From the NCBI GenBank assembly GCA_902493125.1, contig CABUOF010000004.1, positions 1 through 47,085 of the forward strand: 47,085 nt of DNA. The letters run 5' to 3'. Below are positions 24,763 through 33,887 of this stretch, piece after piece (within the stretch, counting starts at the first letter, position 1; each line of letters opens with the position of its first letter). This DNA comes from an uncultured Collinsella sp. GTDB lineage: Bacteria > Actinomycetota > Coriobacteriia > Coriobacteriales > Coriobacteriaceae. The position numbers and the translations under genes are program-made. The notes below the pieces were generated by a model that made no database searches, was not told where the DNA came from, and worked only from the letters and a program-made list of their open reading frames with translations.

Positions 24763-26535
24763 TTAGAGCGCCTCCTCATCGAGCGGAGCGGCCATGGTGC
24801 CCTCGCCCGCAAGCGGCGACTTGTCGCGCCAGACGTTCTCGAACTGTTCCTTGTCGAGCACGTGGTCGCGCTTGGCGGCGACATCTGTCACCGTCACGCG
24901 GTCGGTGCAGGAGTAGCACGGATCGAGCGAGCCGACGATCAGCGCCGCGTCGCCCACGGTGTTGCCGCGGAACATGTAGCGCAGGACCGGCCAGTTGCTG
25001 TACGTGGCCGCCTTGGCGCGCCAGCGGTAGCACTTCTGGTTGTTGCCGAGCATGGCCCAGTGCACGTCCTCGCCGCGCGGCGCCTCGGTGGCGCCGATGG
25101 CGTACTTGTGCGGGGTGTACTCCCAATCCGTGGTGAGGATGGGGCCCGACGGGCAGTTCTCGAGCATGGTCTCGATCATGTCGATCGAATCGTAGACCTC
25201 CTGGATGCGAACGGCGGTACGGCCGAAGGCGTCGCAGGTGTCGGCCGTGGCGGCGTGCATCTTTTGGACGTCCGGATCGGCGTAGCCGTCGAAGGGATGG
25301 TCAAAGCGCACGTCGCGGGCATAGCCAGAGCCACGCATGAGCGGGCCGACCGGCGAGAAGTCGCGTGCGATCTTGCGGTCCAAGATGCCGATACCACTCG
25401 TACGCTCGATAAAGTTGGGCGTGGAGAGCAAGACGTCGACGAGCTCCTGAACCTCGGAGCGCAGCTGGTGGATGGTCGTGAGCGTGGAGAGCTTCTGCTC
25501 GGCCAAAATATCGCGACGCACGCCGCCGATCACGTTGAGGCCGTAGGTCTTGCGGTGACCGGAGAGCTTCTCGGCCAGATCCATGGACTTCTCGCGGACG
25601 CGGAAGAACTGCTGGAAGCCGGAGTCGAAGCCCGTGTAGTGCGACGCCAGGCCAATGTTGAGCAGATGCGAGTGCAGGCGCTCGACCTCGAGCATGATGG
25701 CGCGGATGTACTGGGCGCGCGGCGGGACATGGATGCCCTGGGCGCGCTCGACGGCCTCGGCATAGGCCACCGAGTGGGCGCAGCCGCAGATGCCGCAGAT
25801 GCGGTCGGCGAGGAACGTCACGGCGTCATAGTTCAGGCGCGTCTCGGCGACCTTCTCCATACCGCGGTGCACGTAGAACAGACGGTAGTCGGCGTCGACG
25901 ATCGTCTCGCCCTCAACGAACAGGCGGAAGTGGCCGGGCTCGTCGGAGGTAATGTGCAACGGGCCCATGGGGACAAGCGTCGTCTCCTTGCCCTTGGTAT
26001 CGGCCAAGAACTCGTAGTTTTCCATGTCACTCGCGGGAGCGGGACGGAAGCGGTAGTCCATGGAGTCCTTGCGCAGCGGGTACAGGCCGCTGGGCCAATC
26101 GTCGGGCAGCACCAGGCGACGACGATCGGGCAGGCCCTCGGGGATCAGGCCGAACATGTCGCGCAGCTCGCGCTCGCCCCACACGCAGGCGGGGACGAAC
26201 GGCGTCACGGACGGGAACGTCATCTTGGCGGGATCGACCTCGGCGCGGACGGTCACCCAGCCGGGATCCTCCCCCTCCATGGAGATGACGTAGTACACGG
26301 CGTAACGGCCGCACAGGCTGCGTTCATCGTTGCCGATGATCACGGGAATCCAGCCGTAGCGCTCGTAGTACAGGTAGTGGACGGCCTCGGGCAGCTTGTC
26401 CTGCTTGACGGTAATCGTCAGCTGGTCCTCGCACTGCCACTCGACCTTTTCGATGCAGCCCGGAACGGCGCGGCGCAGGGCCTCGACATGGCTCTCGCAG
26501 CGACGGGCATACACCTTGTTCTCAGTTTCAATCAT
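24763..26535 (-). CDS. hyfG: [NiFe]-hydrogenase large subunit HyfG (fused NuoC and NuoD domains)
   Basis: Catalytic subunit reducing protons to H2. 590 residues. Residues 1 to about 165 are a NuoC-like domain ending in GERELRDMFGLIPEGLPDRRRLVLPDDWP; the rest is NuoD-like. The four NiFe ligands are present: C247/C250 in RICGICGCAH and C540/C543 in DPCYSC. After TDR546 follows a 44-residue tail (VTVTDVAAKR...DEEAL), the expected peptide removed by HycI, which cuts after Arg in E. coli HycE. The fused layout and L1/L2 motifs place it in Group 4a. It is tightly packed between hyfF (3 bp) and hyfH (1 bp). Confidence 0.96.
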   Translation of the reverse strand: MIETENKVYARRCESHVEALRRAVPGCIEKVEWQCEDQLTITVKQDKLPEAVHYLYYERYGWIPVIIGNDERSLCGRYAVYYVISMEGEDPGWVTVRAEVDPAKMTFPSVTPFVPACVWGERELRDMFGLIPEGLPDRRRLVLPDDWPSGLYPLRKDSMDYRFRPAPASDMENYEFLADTKGKETTLVPMGPLHITSDEPGHFRLFVEGETIVDADYRLFYVHRGMEKVAETRLNYDAVTFLADRICGICGCAHSVAYAEAVERAQGIHVPPRAQYIRAIMLEVERLHSHLLNIGLASHYTGFDSGFQQFFRVREKSMDLAEKLSGHRKTYGLNVIGGVRRDILAEQKLSTLTTIHQLRSEVQELVDVLLSTPNFIERTSGIGILDRKIARDFSPVGPLMRGSGYARDVRFDHPFDGYADPDVQKMHAATADTCDAFGRTAVRIQEVYDSIDMIETMLENCPSGPILTTDWEYTPHKYAIGATEAPRGEDVHWAMLGNNQKCYRWRAKAATYSNWPVLRYMFRGNTVGDAALIVGSLDPCYSCTDRVTVTDVAAKRDHVLDKEQFENVWRDKSPLAGEGTMAAPLDEEAL

Positions 26536-26538
26536 TCG

Positions 26539-28098
26539 TTACTCCACCTCGCTCTGAGCGGTCTCGGTACCGAACACAGCGCGGTACATCGGCGTCGCGT
26601 GAAGTTCCTCGGTACTCTGCTCGAGTACGATGCCGGTCGCGGTCTCCACACCGTGCACGAGGGGCAGCGGGGTGGCGATGCCAAACCACAAGATCATGAC
26701 GGCCAGGATGATTTCGGGGATAAGCATGAGCGCCGGGGCCTCATGCTTGCCCATGCCCTGGGGCGCATGGCCGAATACCGACTTGAGTGCGATGCGGGTG
26801 AGCGCGGAGATGGCCACGGTAAGACCGAGGGCGACCACGACGACCAGCCACATGGGACCGGCGGTAACACCGGCGACAAAAGTCAGGAACTCGGAGATAA
26901 ACATGCCAAAGGGCGGGAAGGCACCAAGGCCTAGCAACGCCAGGACGGCGAGCGCGGCGGTTGCGGGAGCAACCTCGACGACACCCTGAATCTTAGCCAG
27001 GCTACGCGTGCCAAAGGCGTGCTGGATGTTGCCGGACACGCAGAAGGCAAGCGTCTTGGTAAAGCCATGGAACACGCAGTGCAGCAGGGCTGCGGCGATA
27101 CCCAGCGGGCCACCGATACCCAGGCACAGGGCGATAACGCCAACGTTCTCCACAGACGAGTACGCAAAGCGGCGCTTGAGGTCGTCCTGGCGAAACATCG
27201 AAAGTGCCGCCACCAAAATGGACAGCGTGCCGACGATCAACAGCAAAAGTTGCGGATACTCGGCGCCCACGGCCTGGATGGTAAAGCCATAGAAGCGCAT
27301 GATCACGAGCATGGCGCACTTGAGCAGCACGCCCGAGAGCAGGGCCGAGACGGGGCTCGGGGCCTGGGAGTGGGCATCGGGCAGCCAAGTGTGCATGGGG
27401 AACAGGCCGGCCTTGGTGCCAAAGCCGATCACGATAAACGCAAAGGCGAGGCGCATGAGCGTCGGGTCGAACTGGTCGGCATACGGCAGCACGCACGACA
27501 GGAATGCGGCCTCGTGGGCGTTGGGAATCACGTCGGCGGCGTTGGCGTAGATCAGCAGCGTACCGAACAGGCCGAAGGCCACGCCGGCGGTGCAGACCAT
27601 CGCATACTTCCAAGAAGCCTCGAGGGCCGTCTTGTTCTTGTAGATACCCACGAGGAACACGGTGGAAAGCGTGGTTGCCTCCACGGCGGCCCACGTGAGG
27701 ATCATGTTGTTGGACAGGCACGCGAGCAGCATGGTGAACACAAACAGGCTAAACAGCGCAAAATACTGCTTGGCGCGCTCGGCGGGCATGGAGCCCTCCT
27801 CGATATCGGCCTTTACATAGGGCAGTGAGAACAGCCCGGTAAGAAAACCGATAAAGCCGATGAGCAGCACAAAGATGGCGCCCAGCGAATCGAGGTGGAA
27901 CCACAGGCCAAGAGCGCTCGCGGTGTCGCCGCTCATAAGGACGTCACCGGCCGTCACAATCGACAGCACCAGGACGGCTGCGACGGAGACCAGGTTGAGA
28001 CCGGCAAACACGTTATAGGACGTGTTCTTGGGCAAAAACGCCATGACCAGCGAGAACACCAAAGGAGTCGCGAGCAGGGCGAGAATCAACGTTTCCAT
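26539..28098 (-). CDS. hyfF: Antiporter-like membrane subunit HyfF
   Basis: 519 residues with about 13-14 hydrophobic segments, close to the 526 of E. coli HyfF, a NuoL/M/N-type protein. The conserved membrane Glu is in LTWAAVEATTLSTVFLV, and a polar LKRRFAYSSVENVGVIALC loop lies near the middle, as in proton-translocating antiporter subunits. Presence of HyfD, E and F distinguishes this cluster from the smaller Hyc type, and suggests extra ion pumping coupled to H2 production. Confidence 0.92.
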   Translation of the reverse strand: METLILALLATPLVFSLVMAFLPKNTSYNVFAGLNLVSVAAVLVLSIVTAGDVLMSGDTASALGLWFHLDSLGAIFVLLIGFIGFLTGLFSLPYVKADIEEGSMPAERAKQYFALFSLFVFTMLLACLSNNMILTWAAVEATTLSTVFLVGIYKNKTALEASWKYAMVCTAGVAFGLFGTLLIYANAADVIPNAHEAAFLSCVLPYADQFDPTLMRLAFAFIVIGFGTKAGLFPMHTWLPDAHSQAPSPVSALLSGVLLKCAMLVIMRFYGFTIQAVGAEYPQLLLLIVGTLSILVAALSMFRQDDLKRRFAYSSVENVGVIALCLGIGGPLGIAAALLHCVFHGFTKTLAFCVSGNIQHAFGTRSLAKIQGVVEVAPATAALAVLALLGLGAFPPFGMFISEFLTFVAGVTAGPMWLVVVVALGLTVAISALTRIALKSVFGHAPQGMGKHEAPALMLIPEIILAVMILWFGIATPLPLVHGVETATGIVLEQSTEELHATPMYRAVFGTETAQSEVE

Positions 28099-28101
28099 GG
28101 A

Positions 28102-28755
28102 CTACCCCCTCAGCTCGGACAGGTCGCGCGCATCGAGCGAGTGGGAGTCGTCCCAAATGCGACGCACGACGATGGACATGATGATGACGGCAAAGATGGC
28201 GTCGGTGGCGATACCGATCTCGATGATCTCGGGAGCGGTGGGGGCCAAAAGCGCGAGCGTCACGTGGCTGCCGTTTTCCATAAGGCAGTATCCAAAGATC
28301 TGCTTCATGATGTTGCGCTGCGAGATGATGCAGGTAAGGCCCACAAAGAAGTGAGCGAAGCTAATAGCGAGCGCAGGCGTTGCGACCTCGGCCGTGGGCA
28401 GGCTGATCTGCGTCACGACGGCAAAGCAGATCGCGACCTCCACGGCGATGATGCAAATGGCCCACGCGGGCTTAAGGCCGGCCTTGAGCGATGCATCGCT
28501 CGGCTCGCCCATCTTCTTGTACGCACGGGTGAGGATATAAGGGACCAGGACGACCTTGGTGATAAAGGCGGATCCGGCCCACATAAGCAACTCCTGCGCA
28601 CCGGTAGTGGCACCGAGCGTAGCGAGCAGTCCCACGAGCACCAGCGACTGCACCGCATACCAGCTGATGGCGTGCTTGATGTTCTTTGAGACGACCACCA
28701 TGGTGGACGTGACGATCAGAAGGCCGCCAAGGATGTTGACGATCGAATAACCCAT
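28102..28755 (-). CDS. hyfE: Small membrane subunit HyfE (NuoK-like)
   Basis: 217 residues, almost exactly the size of E. coli HyfE (216). Six or so hydrophobic segments, starting MGYSIVNILGGLLIVTSTMVVVSKNIKHAISWYAVQSLVLVGLLATL. It lies between hyfD (13 bp) and hyfF (3 bp), as in hyf operons. Likely bridges antiporter subunits in the membrane arm. Confidence 0.9.
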   Translation of the reverse strand: MGYSIVNILGGLLIVTSTMVVVSKNIKHAISWYAVQSLVLVGLLATLGATTGAQELLMWAGSAFITKVVLVPYILTRAYKKMGEPSDASLKAGLKPAWAICIIAVEVAICFAVVTQISLPTAEVATPALAISFAHFFVGLTCIISQRNIMKQIFGYCLMENGSHVTLALLAPTAPEIIEIGIATDAIFAVIIMSIVVRRIWDDSHSLDARDLSELRG

Positions 28756-28768
28756 GTCGTTCTACCTC

Positions 28769-30226
28769 CTAACCGATCCAGCTGGCCGAAAGTGGGCCGC
28801 TGACGATAACCATGATGATGAGCACGATGAACACGAACGCCATCGCGCGGGGAAGCGGGGCTCCCGCAGCGACCTCTTCGCTCGGCTCGCCGGGCAGGCA
28901 ATAGCCCATCCACTTGAGGAACCAGGCAAAGGTGGCTACGGTTTCGGCAACCATGATGCACACGAGCACCAGAATCGCGACGTTGCCGGCACCCACGGAA
29001 AAGCCGCCGGCGATGATCTGGAACTTCGAGAAGAACGTGTTCATGGGCGGCACGCCGGCAATGGCGAGCGCGGCGACACCAAAGCCCACGCCCGAGATCG
29101 GGTACTTCTTTACGATGCCGCGAAGCTTGGGCAGCATGCGCGTGCCAAGGGTAAAGGAGAACGAACCGGCGATCAGGAAGAACAGGGTCTTGGCGAAGGC
29201 GTGGTTAAAGATGTGGCACACGGCGCCATCAAAGGCCAGCTGGCTGCCAAAGACCGAAAGGCCCAGACCAAAGAACACATAAGAGAGCTGGGCGATCGTG
29301 GAGAAGGCCAGCAGGCGCTTCATGTCCTTTTGCGGCAGGTACATAAGGAAACCAAAGAGCATGGTGACCATGGCGTCGATAATGGCGACCCAGCCCACGA
29401 TCTCGGGAATCTCGCCGGCAGAGACGAGTGCACGCGCGAACACGCACACGCCGACCTTAACCATCGAGGCACCATGCAGGTAGGCCGAAACAGGCGTCGG
29501 CGCCTCCATGGCCGAAGGCAGCCACATGTACATGGGGACCTGTGCGGACTTTGCCCAGGCCGCAAACAGCACGAGCAAAAGGACGATAGCCTTGAGCTTG
29601 GCGTCGAGGCCGGCAATCGCGGTAATGGCGAAGGTGCCGGTGTGGGCAAACACGATGGCGGCGCCCAGATACAGGCCGAGCGCACCGATATGCGTAATGA
29701 TCAGGGCCTTCATGCCGGCCTTCTTGGCCGTAGGCGACATGTAGTAGCTAATGAGGCCCCAAGAGCACGCACCCGTGATCTCAAAGAACACGAGCTGGCC
29801 CAAAAGGGTCGAGCTGTACACGAGGCCGGCCATGGCGCCGATGAAGGTCGCGAGGTACGCGTAGAAGCGACGACGCGGTGCATCGGGATGCTCACGGTTA
29901 TTCTCGCTCATATAGGGAATCGAGTAGATCACGACAAGCAGGCCGATACCCACAAAGGCGGGCGCGAGCAGCGCGCTCATGCGATCGAAGGTGAATCCCA
30001 TGACGAGGGTCTGCCCAAACGAGATCAGGGGGACCTGCGTGTCGGGCATGCCGGCGCCAGCGAAATTCGCGGCGAGGGCGATGGTGCAGACCGTCGAGAC
30101 GGCGGCACCCAAAACGCTGAACCACTTGGCGTACGGACGGGGGAACAGGGCGACGAGCACCGAGGCCACCATCGGGGCCGCGATAGCGACCAAGCCGAGA
30201 AGGGACAGACTGACTGCAAATGACAT
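28769..30226 (-). CDS. hyfD: Antiporter-like membrane subunit HyfD
   Basis: 485 residues (E. coli HyfD 479), NuoL/MrpD type with about 14 membrane segments. The conserved Glu lies in LGQLVFFEITGACSWGLISYY, and the lysine loop in YLPQKDMKRLLAFSTIAQLSYVFFGLGL. PVSAYLHGASMVKVGVCVFAR is the Complex-I-family signature with its Lys. It is 15 bp downstream of hyfC. Confidence 0.92.
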   Translation of the reverse strand: MSFAVSLSLLGLVAIAAPMVASVLVALFPRPYAKWFSVLGAAVSTVCTIALAANFAGAGMPDTQVPLISFGQTLVMGFTFDRMSALLAPAFVGIGLLVVIYSIPYMSENNREHPDAPRRRFYAYLATFIGAMAGLVYSSTLLGQLVFFEITGACSWGLISYYMSPTAKKAGMKALIITHIGALGLYLGAAIVFAHTGTFAITAIAGLDAKLKAIVLLLVLFAAWAKSAQVPMYMWLPSAMEAPTPVSAYLHGASMVKVGVCVFARALVSAGEIPEIVGWVAIIDAMVTMLFGFLMYLPQKDMKRLLAFSTIAQLSYVFFGLGLSVFGSQLAFDGAVCHIFNHAFAKTLFFLIAGSFSFTLGTRMLPKLRGIVKKYPISGVGFGVAALAIAGVPPMNTFFSKFQIIAGGFSVGAGNVAILVLVCIMVAETVATFAWFLKWMGYCLPGEPSEEVAAGAPLPRAMAFVFIVLIIMVIVSGPLSASWIG

Positions 30227-30241
30227 TGTTTCTCCCTTCTC

Positions 30242-31168
30242 CTACACGCCGACGACCACGAAGACAAACGCCAGAACGGCAATGCCAACGACGGCCCAGG
30301 TCTGATTGCCAAGCACCTTAAAACGCGAGCGCGAGCAGGAGTTCTCGATCACGCCGCATACGACAAAGTCGATCAGGCACTTAACAAGGAAGATGACCGC
30401 GCCCAGAACGGCGGCGGCGCCCACGGTCGCGGGCTCGCCCCAGGGGACGAAGATCGCGCAGAACCAGGCGACGACCAGGACCTGTTTCATAGACATGGCA
30501 AGCTTGGCCATGGCGAGCGACGGGCCGGAAAGCTCGGCGAGCGGGCCTTCCTGAAGCTCCTGCTCGGCCTCGGCCTGGTCAAAGGGCAGCTTGCCGAGCT
30601 CCATGTAGCAGGCAATCGCAAAGGCGATGCCGGCGAGAATCACGGCGACCGGCGCGTCGATGGCGCCCGTCATGATGTGCTGACCCATGGTGGCGATGTC
30701 GGTGGAGCCGCACACCAGGGCGGCGGCAAACAACGCCAGCAGCATGGACGGCTCGATGAGCACGCTCATGAGCAGCTCGCGAACACCGCCGATACCGGCG
30801 TAGGCGTTGGACGAATCCACACCGCAGAGGGCGAAGAAGAAGCGGGCGAGCGCCAGGCTGTACATGATGGAGATGGCGTCACCAAAGACCGGGATGGGGC
30901 TTTGCGCCGTAAAGAGCGGCAGACCCATCGCGAGCATAAAGGCGACGGCGAAGAACAGCGGCGGCATAATGCGCAGCGCAAAGCTCGCATCCTCGCTCTG
31001 AGACTCGGGGCGCGCAAAGAGCTTGGCCAGGTCGCGGTAGTCCTGCATGATGCTGGGGCCACGACGGTTGTGCATCTTGGCGCGGATCACGCGGCCGAGA
31101 CCGGAGAAGAAAGGCGCGACGGCCATAACGACCACGCCCTGCAGAACGGCAAGTACGATGTTGTTCAT
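30242..31168 (-). CDS. hyfC: Membrane anchor subunit HyfC (NuoH-like)
   Basis: 308 residues with eight hydrophobic segments. RVIRAKMHNRRGPSIMQDYRDLAKLFARPE is the cytoplasmic loop that docks the hydrogenase core, and ELGKLPFDQAEAEQELQEGPLAELSGPSLAM is the conserved acidic NuoH loop. It connects the soluble hydrogenase to the antiporter subunits. It sits 12 bp after hyfB. Confidence 0.94.
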   Translation of the reverse strand: MNNIVLAVLQGVVVMAVAPFFSGLGRVIRAKMHNRRGPSIMQDYRDLAKLFARPESQSEDASFALRIMPPLFFAVAFMLAMGLPLFTAQSPIPVFGDAISIMYSLALARFFFALCGVDSSNAYAGIGGVRELLMSVLIEPSMLLALFAAALVCGSTDIATMGQHIMTGAIDAPVAVILAGIAFAIACYMELGKLPFDQAEAEQELQEGPLAELSGPSLAMAKLAMSMKQVLVVAWFCAIFVPWGEPATVGAAAVLGAVIFLVKCLIDFVVCGVIENSCSRSRFKVLGNQTWAVVGIAVLAFVFVVVGV

Positions 31169-31180
31169 GCTCTCCCCTCC

Positions 31181-33199
31181 TTAACCCATTTGCACGGCGA
31201 GCACGAGGAACACCACGAGTGCCGCGACGATGTAGCAGATATAGATGCTGTAGTTGCCGCCCTCGAGCTTAGTCGCGAGGTCGGCGAGCTTCTCGACACC
31301 CTTATGCGGGGCATCGACGAGAACCTTGTCGGGTACGGGCTCCACAGCCTCGGCCACACCGGTGAGCTTCTGGAAGAAGTGCGCGATGGACCAGCAGACG
31401 GCCGTGCAGCGGTCGCGCAGCGTGTAGAGCGGCTGCATAAACCAGGACACCTCGGAGGCAAAGGTCGTGGCCACGACGGGCATATGCTCGTTGGGAGCAT
31501 AGCCGCATGCCCACGGCTGGGACTTCTGCACCTTGCCGACGGTCTTAAGCTTGCGATAACCGCAGGCAAGGCCGACAAGTACCACGAGCGCAATAGCGAT
31601 CGCGGGCGTGGAGGTGGCAGCGCCGGAGTATTGGTTCATGAGCTCCATGCCCTCGGCGGCAAACACGCCACCGTACGGATGCAGCACGGACGCGGCGACA
31701 TCGACCAGCACGGGGGCGATCACGGGAGCACCAATGCCCAGCACGACGCAGATGGCCGCGAGCAGGCCCTGCGCAAACACCATGGGGGCGGGAACCTCCT
31801 TGGCATTGGCCGCGGCCTCGGAGCGGGGCGCGGAGGCAAAGGAGACGCCATAGGCCTTGACGAAGCACGTGACGGCCAGAGCGCCGGTAATGGCAAGCGC
31901 GACGGCAGCGAACACAGCCACGATCATGACGGCCTTGTCGCCCTGCATGGCGGCGTTAAACAGGGACTGGTAGGTAAACCACTCGGACACAAAGCCGTTG
32001 AAGGGCGGGATGGCCGAGATGGCAAGCGCGCCAACGAGGAAGCAGATGGCCGTTGCCGGCATACGACGGAACAGGCCGCCCATCTTCTCCATATTGCGCG
32101 TACCCGTGGAGTACAGCAGTGCACCGGCGCCCAAGAACAGCTCGCCCTTAAACATCGCGTGGTTAAACGTGTGGTAGAGGGCGGCCATCAGAGCCAGTAC
32201 GGCGATGCCGACCGAGTTGAGTGCCATGGCGGCCATGGAAGCGCCGACGCCGAGCAGAATGATGCCGATGTTCTCGACGGAGTGATAGGCCAGCAGGCGC
32301 TTGATGTCATGCTCCTGCAGGGCGAAGGCCACGCCGAGGACCGACGAGATCGCACCGAAGACCATGACCATAAGGCCCCACCAGACCTGAACGCCCGAGG
32401 CGGAGAGCAGGTCAAGGCCCACCTTGAGGATGCCGAAGATACCAATCTTGATCATGCCGCCGGACATGAGGGCCGACACGTTGGACGGCGCCTCGGGATG
32501 CGCCTTGGGCAGCCAGCCGTGCAGCGGGATGATACCGGCCTTGGCGCCAAAGCCAAAGAAGGCGAGCACAAAGCACACGGATGCGACCGCGGGGCTAAAC
32601 TGCGTAGCGCGGAAATCCGTAAAGGCAAACGAGCCGCCGGCGAAGTTGGTCATGGTGAGGAAGCTCGCCATGATGAGCACAAAGCCCACGTGCGCGATCA
32701 CAAAGTAGAGCCAACCGCCATGGATGGAGTTCTCGTTCTCCTCGATCACAACCAGGAAGTACGAGGTCAGCGACATGAGCTCAAAGGCGACCAGGAACCA
32801 AAACACGTTGTCGGCGGTGATGACGAGCATCATGGACGCCACGAAGGTGTTAAAGAAGAAGCCGGCGCGGCCCTTTTTGCCCGGGTACTCATCAAAGTAG
32901 TTGAGACCGTAGATCGAACCGGCAAACGCGAGCACCGAGATAAGCGCCACGAACAGGCCGGACAGCTGATTGAGCAGCAGCTGGAAATGGGCAAACGGGA
33001 AGAACACGATGGTGTCGACCGACGTGACATCACCCAGTACGGCCTGGATACCGGCCACAAACGAAAGCACCGCGGCGACGGCGCCGATAAGGCAGCCGGC
33101 GGTCTTGGCGGCGTTATCGGCCTTGATCAGCAGAACCGAGGCGAGCGCACCGATGCACGAGACGGCAAGCGATGCGATAAACAGCGTCATGCTATCCAT
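31181..33199 (-). CDS. hyfB: Antiporter-like membrane subunit HyfB
   Basis: 672 residues, the same length as E. coli HyfB and longer than HycC (608). NuoL-type with a long C-terminal extension (about residues 500-672) that ends in a hydrophobic helix. The conserved Glu is in FWFLVAFELMSLTSYFLVV; the lysine sites are in ALMSGGMIKIGIFGILK and EHDIKRLLAYHSVENIG. Start overlaps the preceding ferredoxin gene by eight bases. Presumed to pump protons or sodium when formate is oxidised to H2 and CO2. Confidence 0.94.
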   Translation of the reverse strand: MDSMTLFIASLAVSCIGALASVLLIKADNAAKTAGCLIGAVAAVLSFVAGIQAVLGDVTSVDTIVFFPFAHFQLLLNQLSGLFVALISVLAFAGSIYGLNYFDEYPGKKGRAGFFFNTFVASMMLVITADNVFWFLVAFELMSLTSYFLVVIEENENSIHGGWLYFVIAHVGFVLIMASFLTMTNFAGGSFAFTDFRATQFSPAVASVCFVLAFFGFGAKAGIIPLHGWLPKAHPEAPSNVSALMSGGMIKIGIFGILKVGLDLLSASGVQVWWGLMVMVFGAISSVLGVAFALQEHDIKRLLAYHSVENIGIILLGVGASMAAMALNSVGIAVLALMAALYHTFNHAMFKGELFLGAGALLYSTGTRNMEKMGGLFRRMPATAICFLVGALAISAIPPFNGFVSEWFTYQSLFNAAMQGDKAVMIVAVFAAVALAITGALAVTCFVKAYGVSFASAPRSEAAANAKEVPAPMVFAQGLLAAICVVLGIGAPVIAPVLVDVAASVLHPYGGVFAAEGMELMNQYSGAATSTPAIAIALVVLVGLACGYRKLKTVGKVQKSQPWACGYAPNEHMPVVATTFASEVSWFMQPLYTLRDRCTAVCWSIAHFFQKLTGVAEAVEPVPDKVLVDAPHKGVEKLADLATKLEGGNYSIYICYIVAALVVFLVLAVQMG

Positions 33200-33809
33200 T
33201 GTTTACGCTCCCTTCTGCTTTCTCGGACAGGCCCTGGGCCACAGCGGTAGCGTCGACGGACGGACCGTTTTCGATCGAGCGCAGGCGCTTGGCCTCGTCG
33301 AGCTCGCGATCGGCCGCGCCACCCATGACGGTCAGCGCCTTGGTAGGGCACGCCGCCACACAATGCGGGCCGTCCGGATCGAAGGCGCACAGGTCGCACT
33401 TGACAGCGCAGGTGTACTGGCCAGGAGCCCACGTAAGCAGGCTGCTCAGGGACTTAGGATACGAAGGCGTCGGGTCGCACATGCCTGCGACACCGGCGAT
33501 AGACGTGCCATCGGGATGGATGGCTCCGAAGGGGCACGCGATGGCGCACAGCCTGCACCCGATGCACTCCTGCTCCTTGACGTGGATGCGATCGCCATCG
33601 TGCTCGATGGCATTCACCGGGCAAACCTCGGCGCAGGGGGCACCCTCGCAATGGTGGCAGGCAAGGGCGGCCGAAATACCGCCGGTCTTCACGAGCGCCA
33701 GGCGCGGCGTATCCTGAAGACCCTGCATCCGGTGGGCGTCGGCACAGGCGGACTGGCATGTTCCGCAGCCGATGCACCTCTCCGGGTTGGTGTCGATGAA
33801 GCGGTTCAT
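33192..33809 (-). CDS. hyfA: 4Fe-4S ferredoxin subunit HyfA/HycB-like
   Basis: 205 residues with four [4Fe-4S] motifs typical of HycB/HyfA electron carriers: CIGCGTCQSAC, CHHCEGAPCAEVCP, CIGCRLCAIACP and CDLCAFDPDGPHCVAACP. It passes electrons from FdhF to the hydrogenase arm. ATG at 33809 is preferred over the GTG six bases upstream because of GGAAG spacing. A GC-rich hairpin (33832-33866) separates it from fdhF. Confidence 0.9.
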   Translation of the reverse strand: MNRFIDTNPERCIGCGTCQSACADAHRMQGLQDTPRLALVKTGGISAALACHHCEGAPCAEVCPVNAIEHDGDRIHVKEQECIGCRLCAIACPFGAIHPDGTSIAGVAGMCDPTPSYPKSLSSLLTWAPGQYTCAVKCDLCAFDPDGPHCVAACPTKALTVMGGAADRELDEAKRLRSIENGPSVDATAVAQGLSEKAEGSVNNG

Positions 33810-33831
33810 CCCCACTTCCTTTCAAAATAAC

Positions 33832-33866
33832 GGGCCGGGCTCCCGAACGTACGGGACGCCCGGCCC
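33832..33866 (-). terminator. Strong intercistronic hairpin between fdhF and hyfA
   Basis: On the minus strand GGGCCGGGC pairs with GCCCGGCCC, and inside it TCCCG pairs with CGGGA, with one bulged base. It is followed by GTTATTTTG rather than a clean T run. It lies within the operon, so it is more likely a partial terminator or mRNA-stabilising hairpin that raises fdhF expression relative to hyf genes. Confidence 0.6.
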
Positions 33867-33887
33867 AAAAAGCCAACGAGAACGGGA

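Noticed and set aside
24762..24884. N-terminal extension of HyfH
   Set aside because: It overlaps the end of hyfG in another frame; MLKLWKV one base after the hyfG stop is the natural start.
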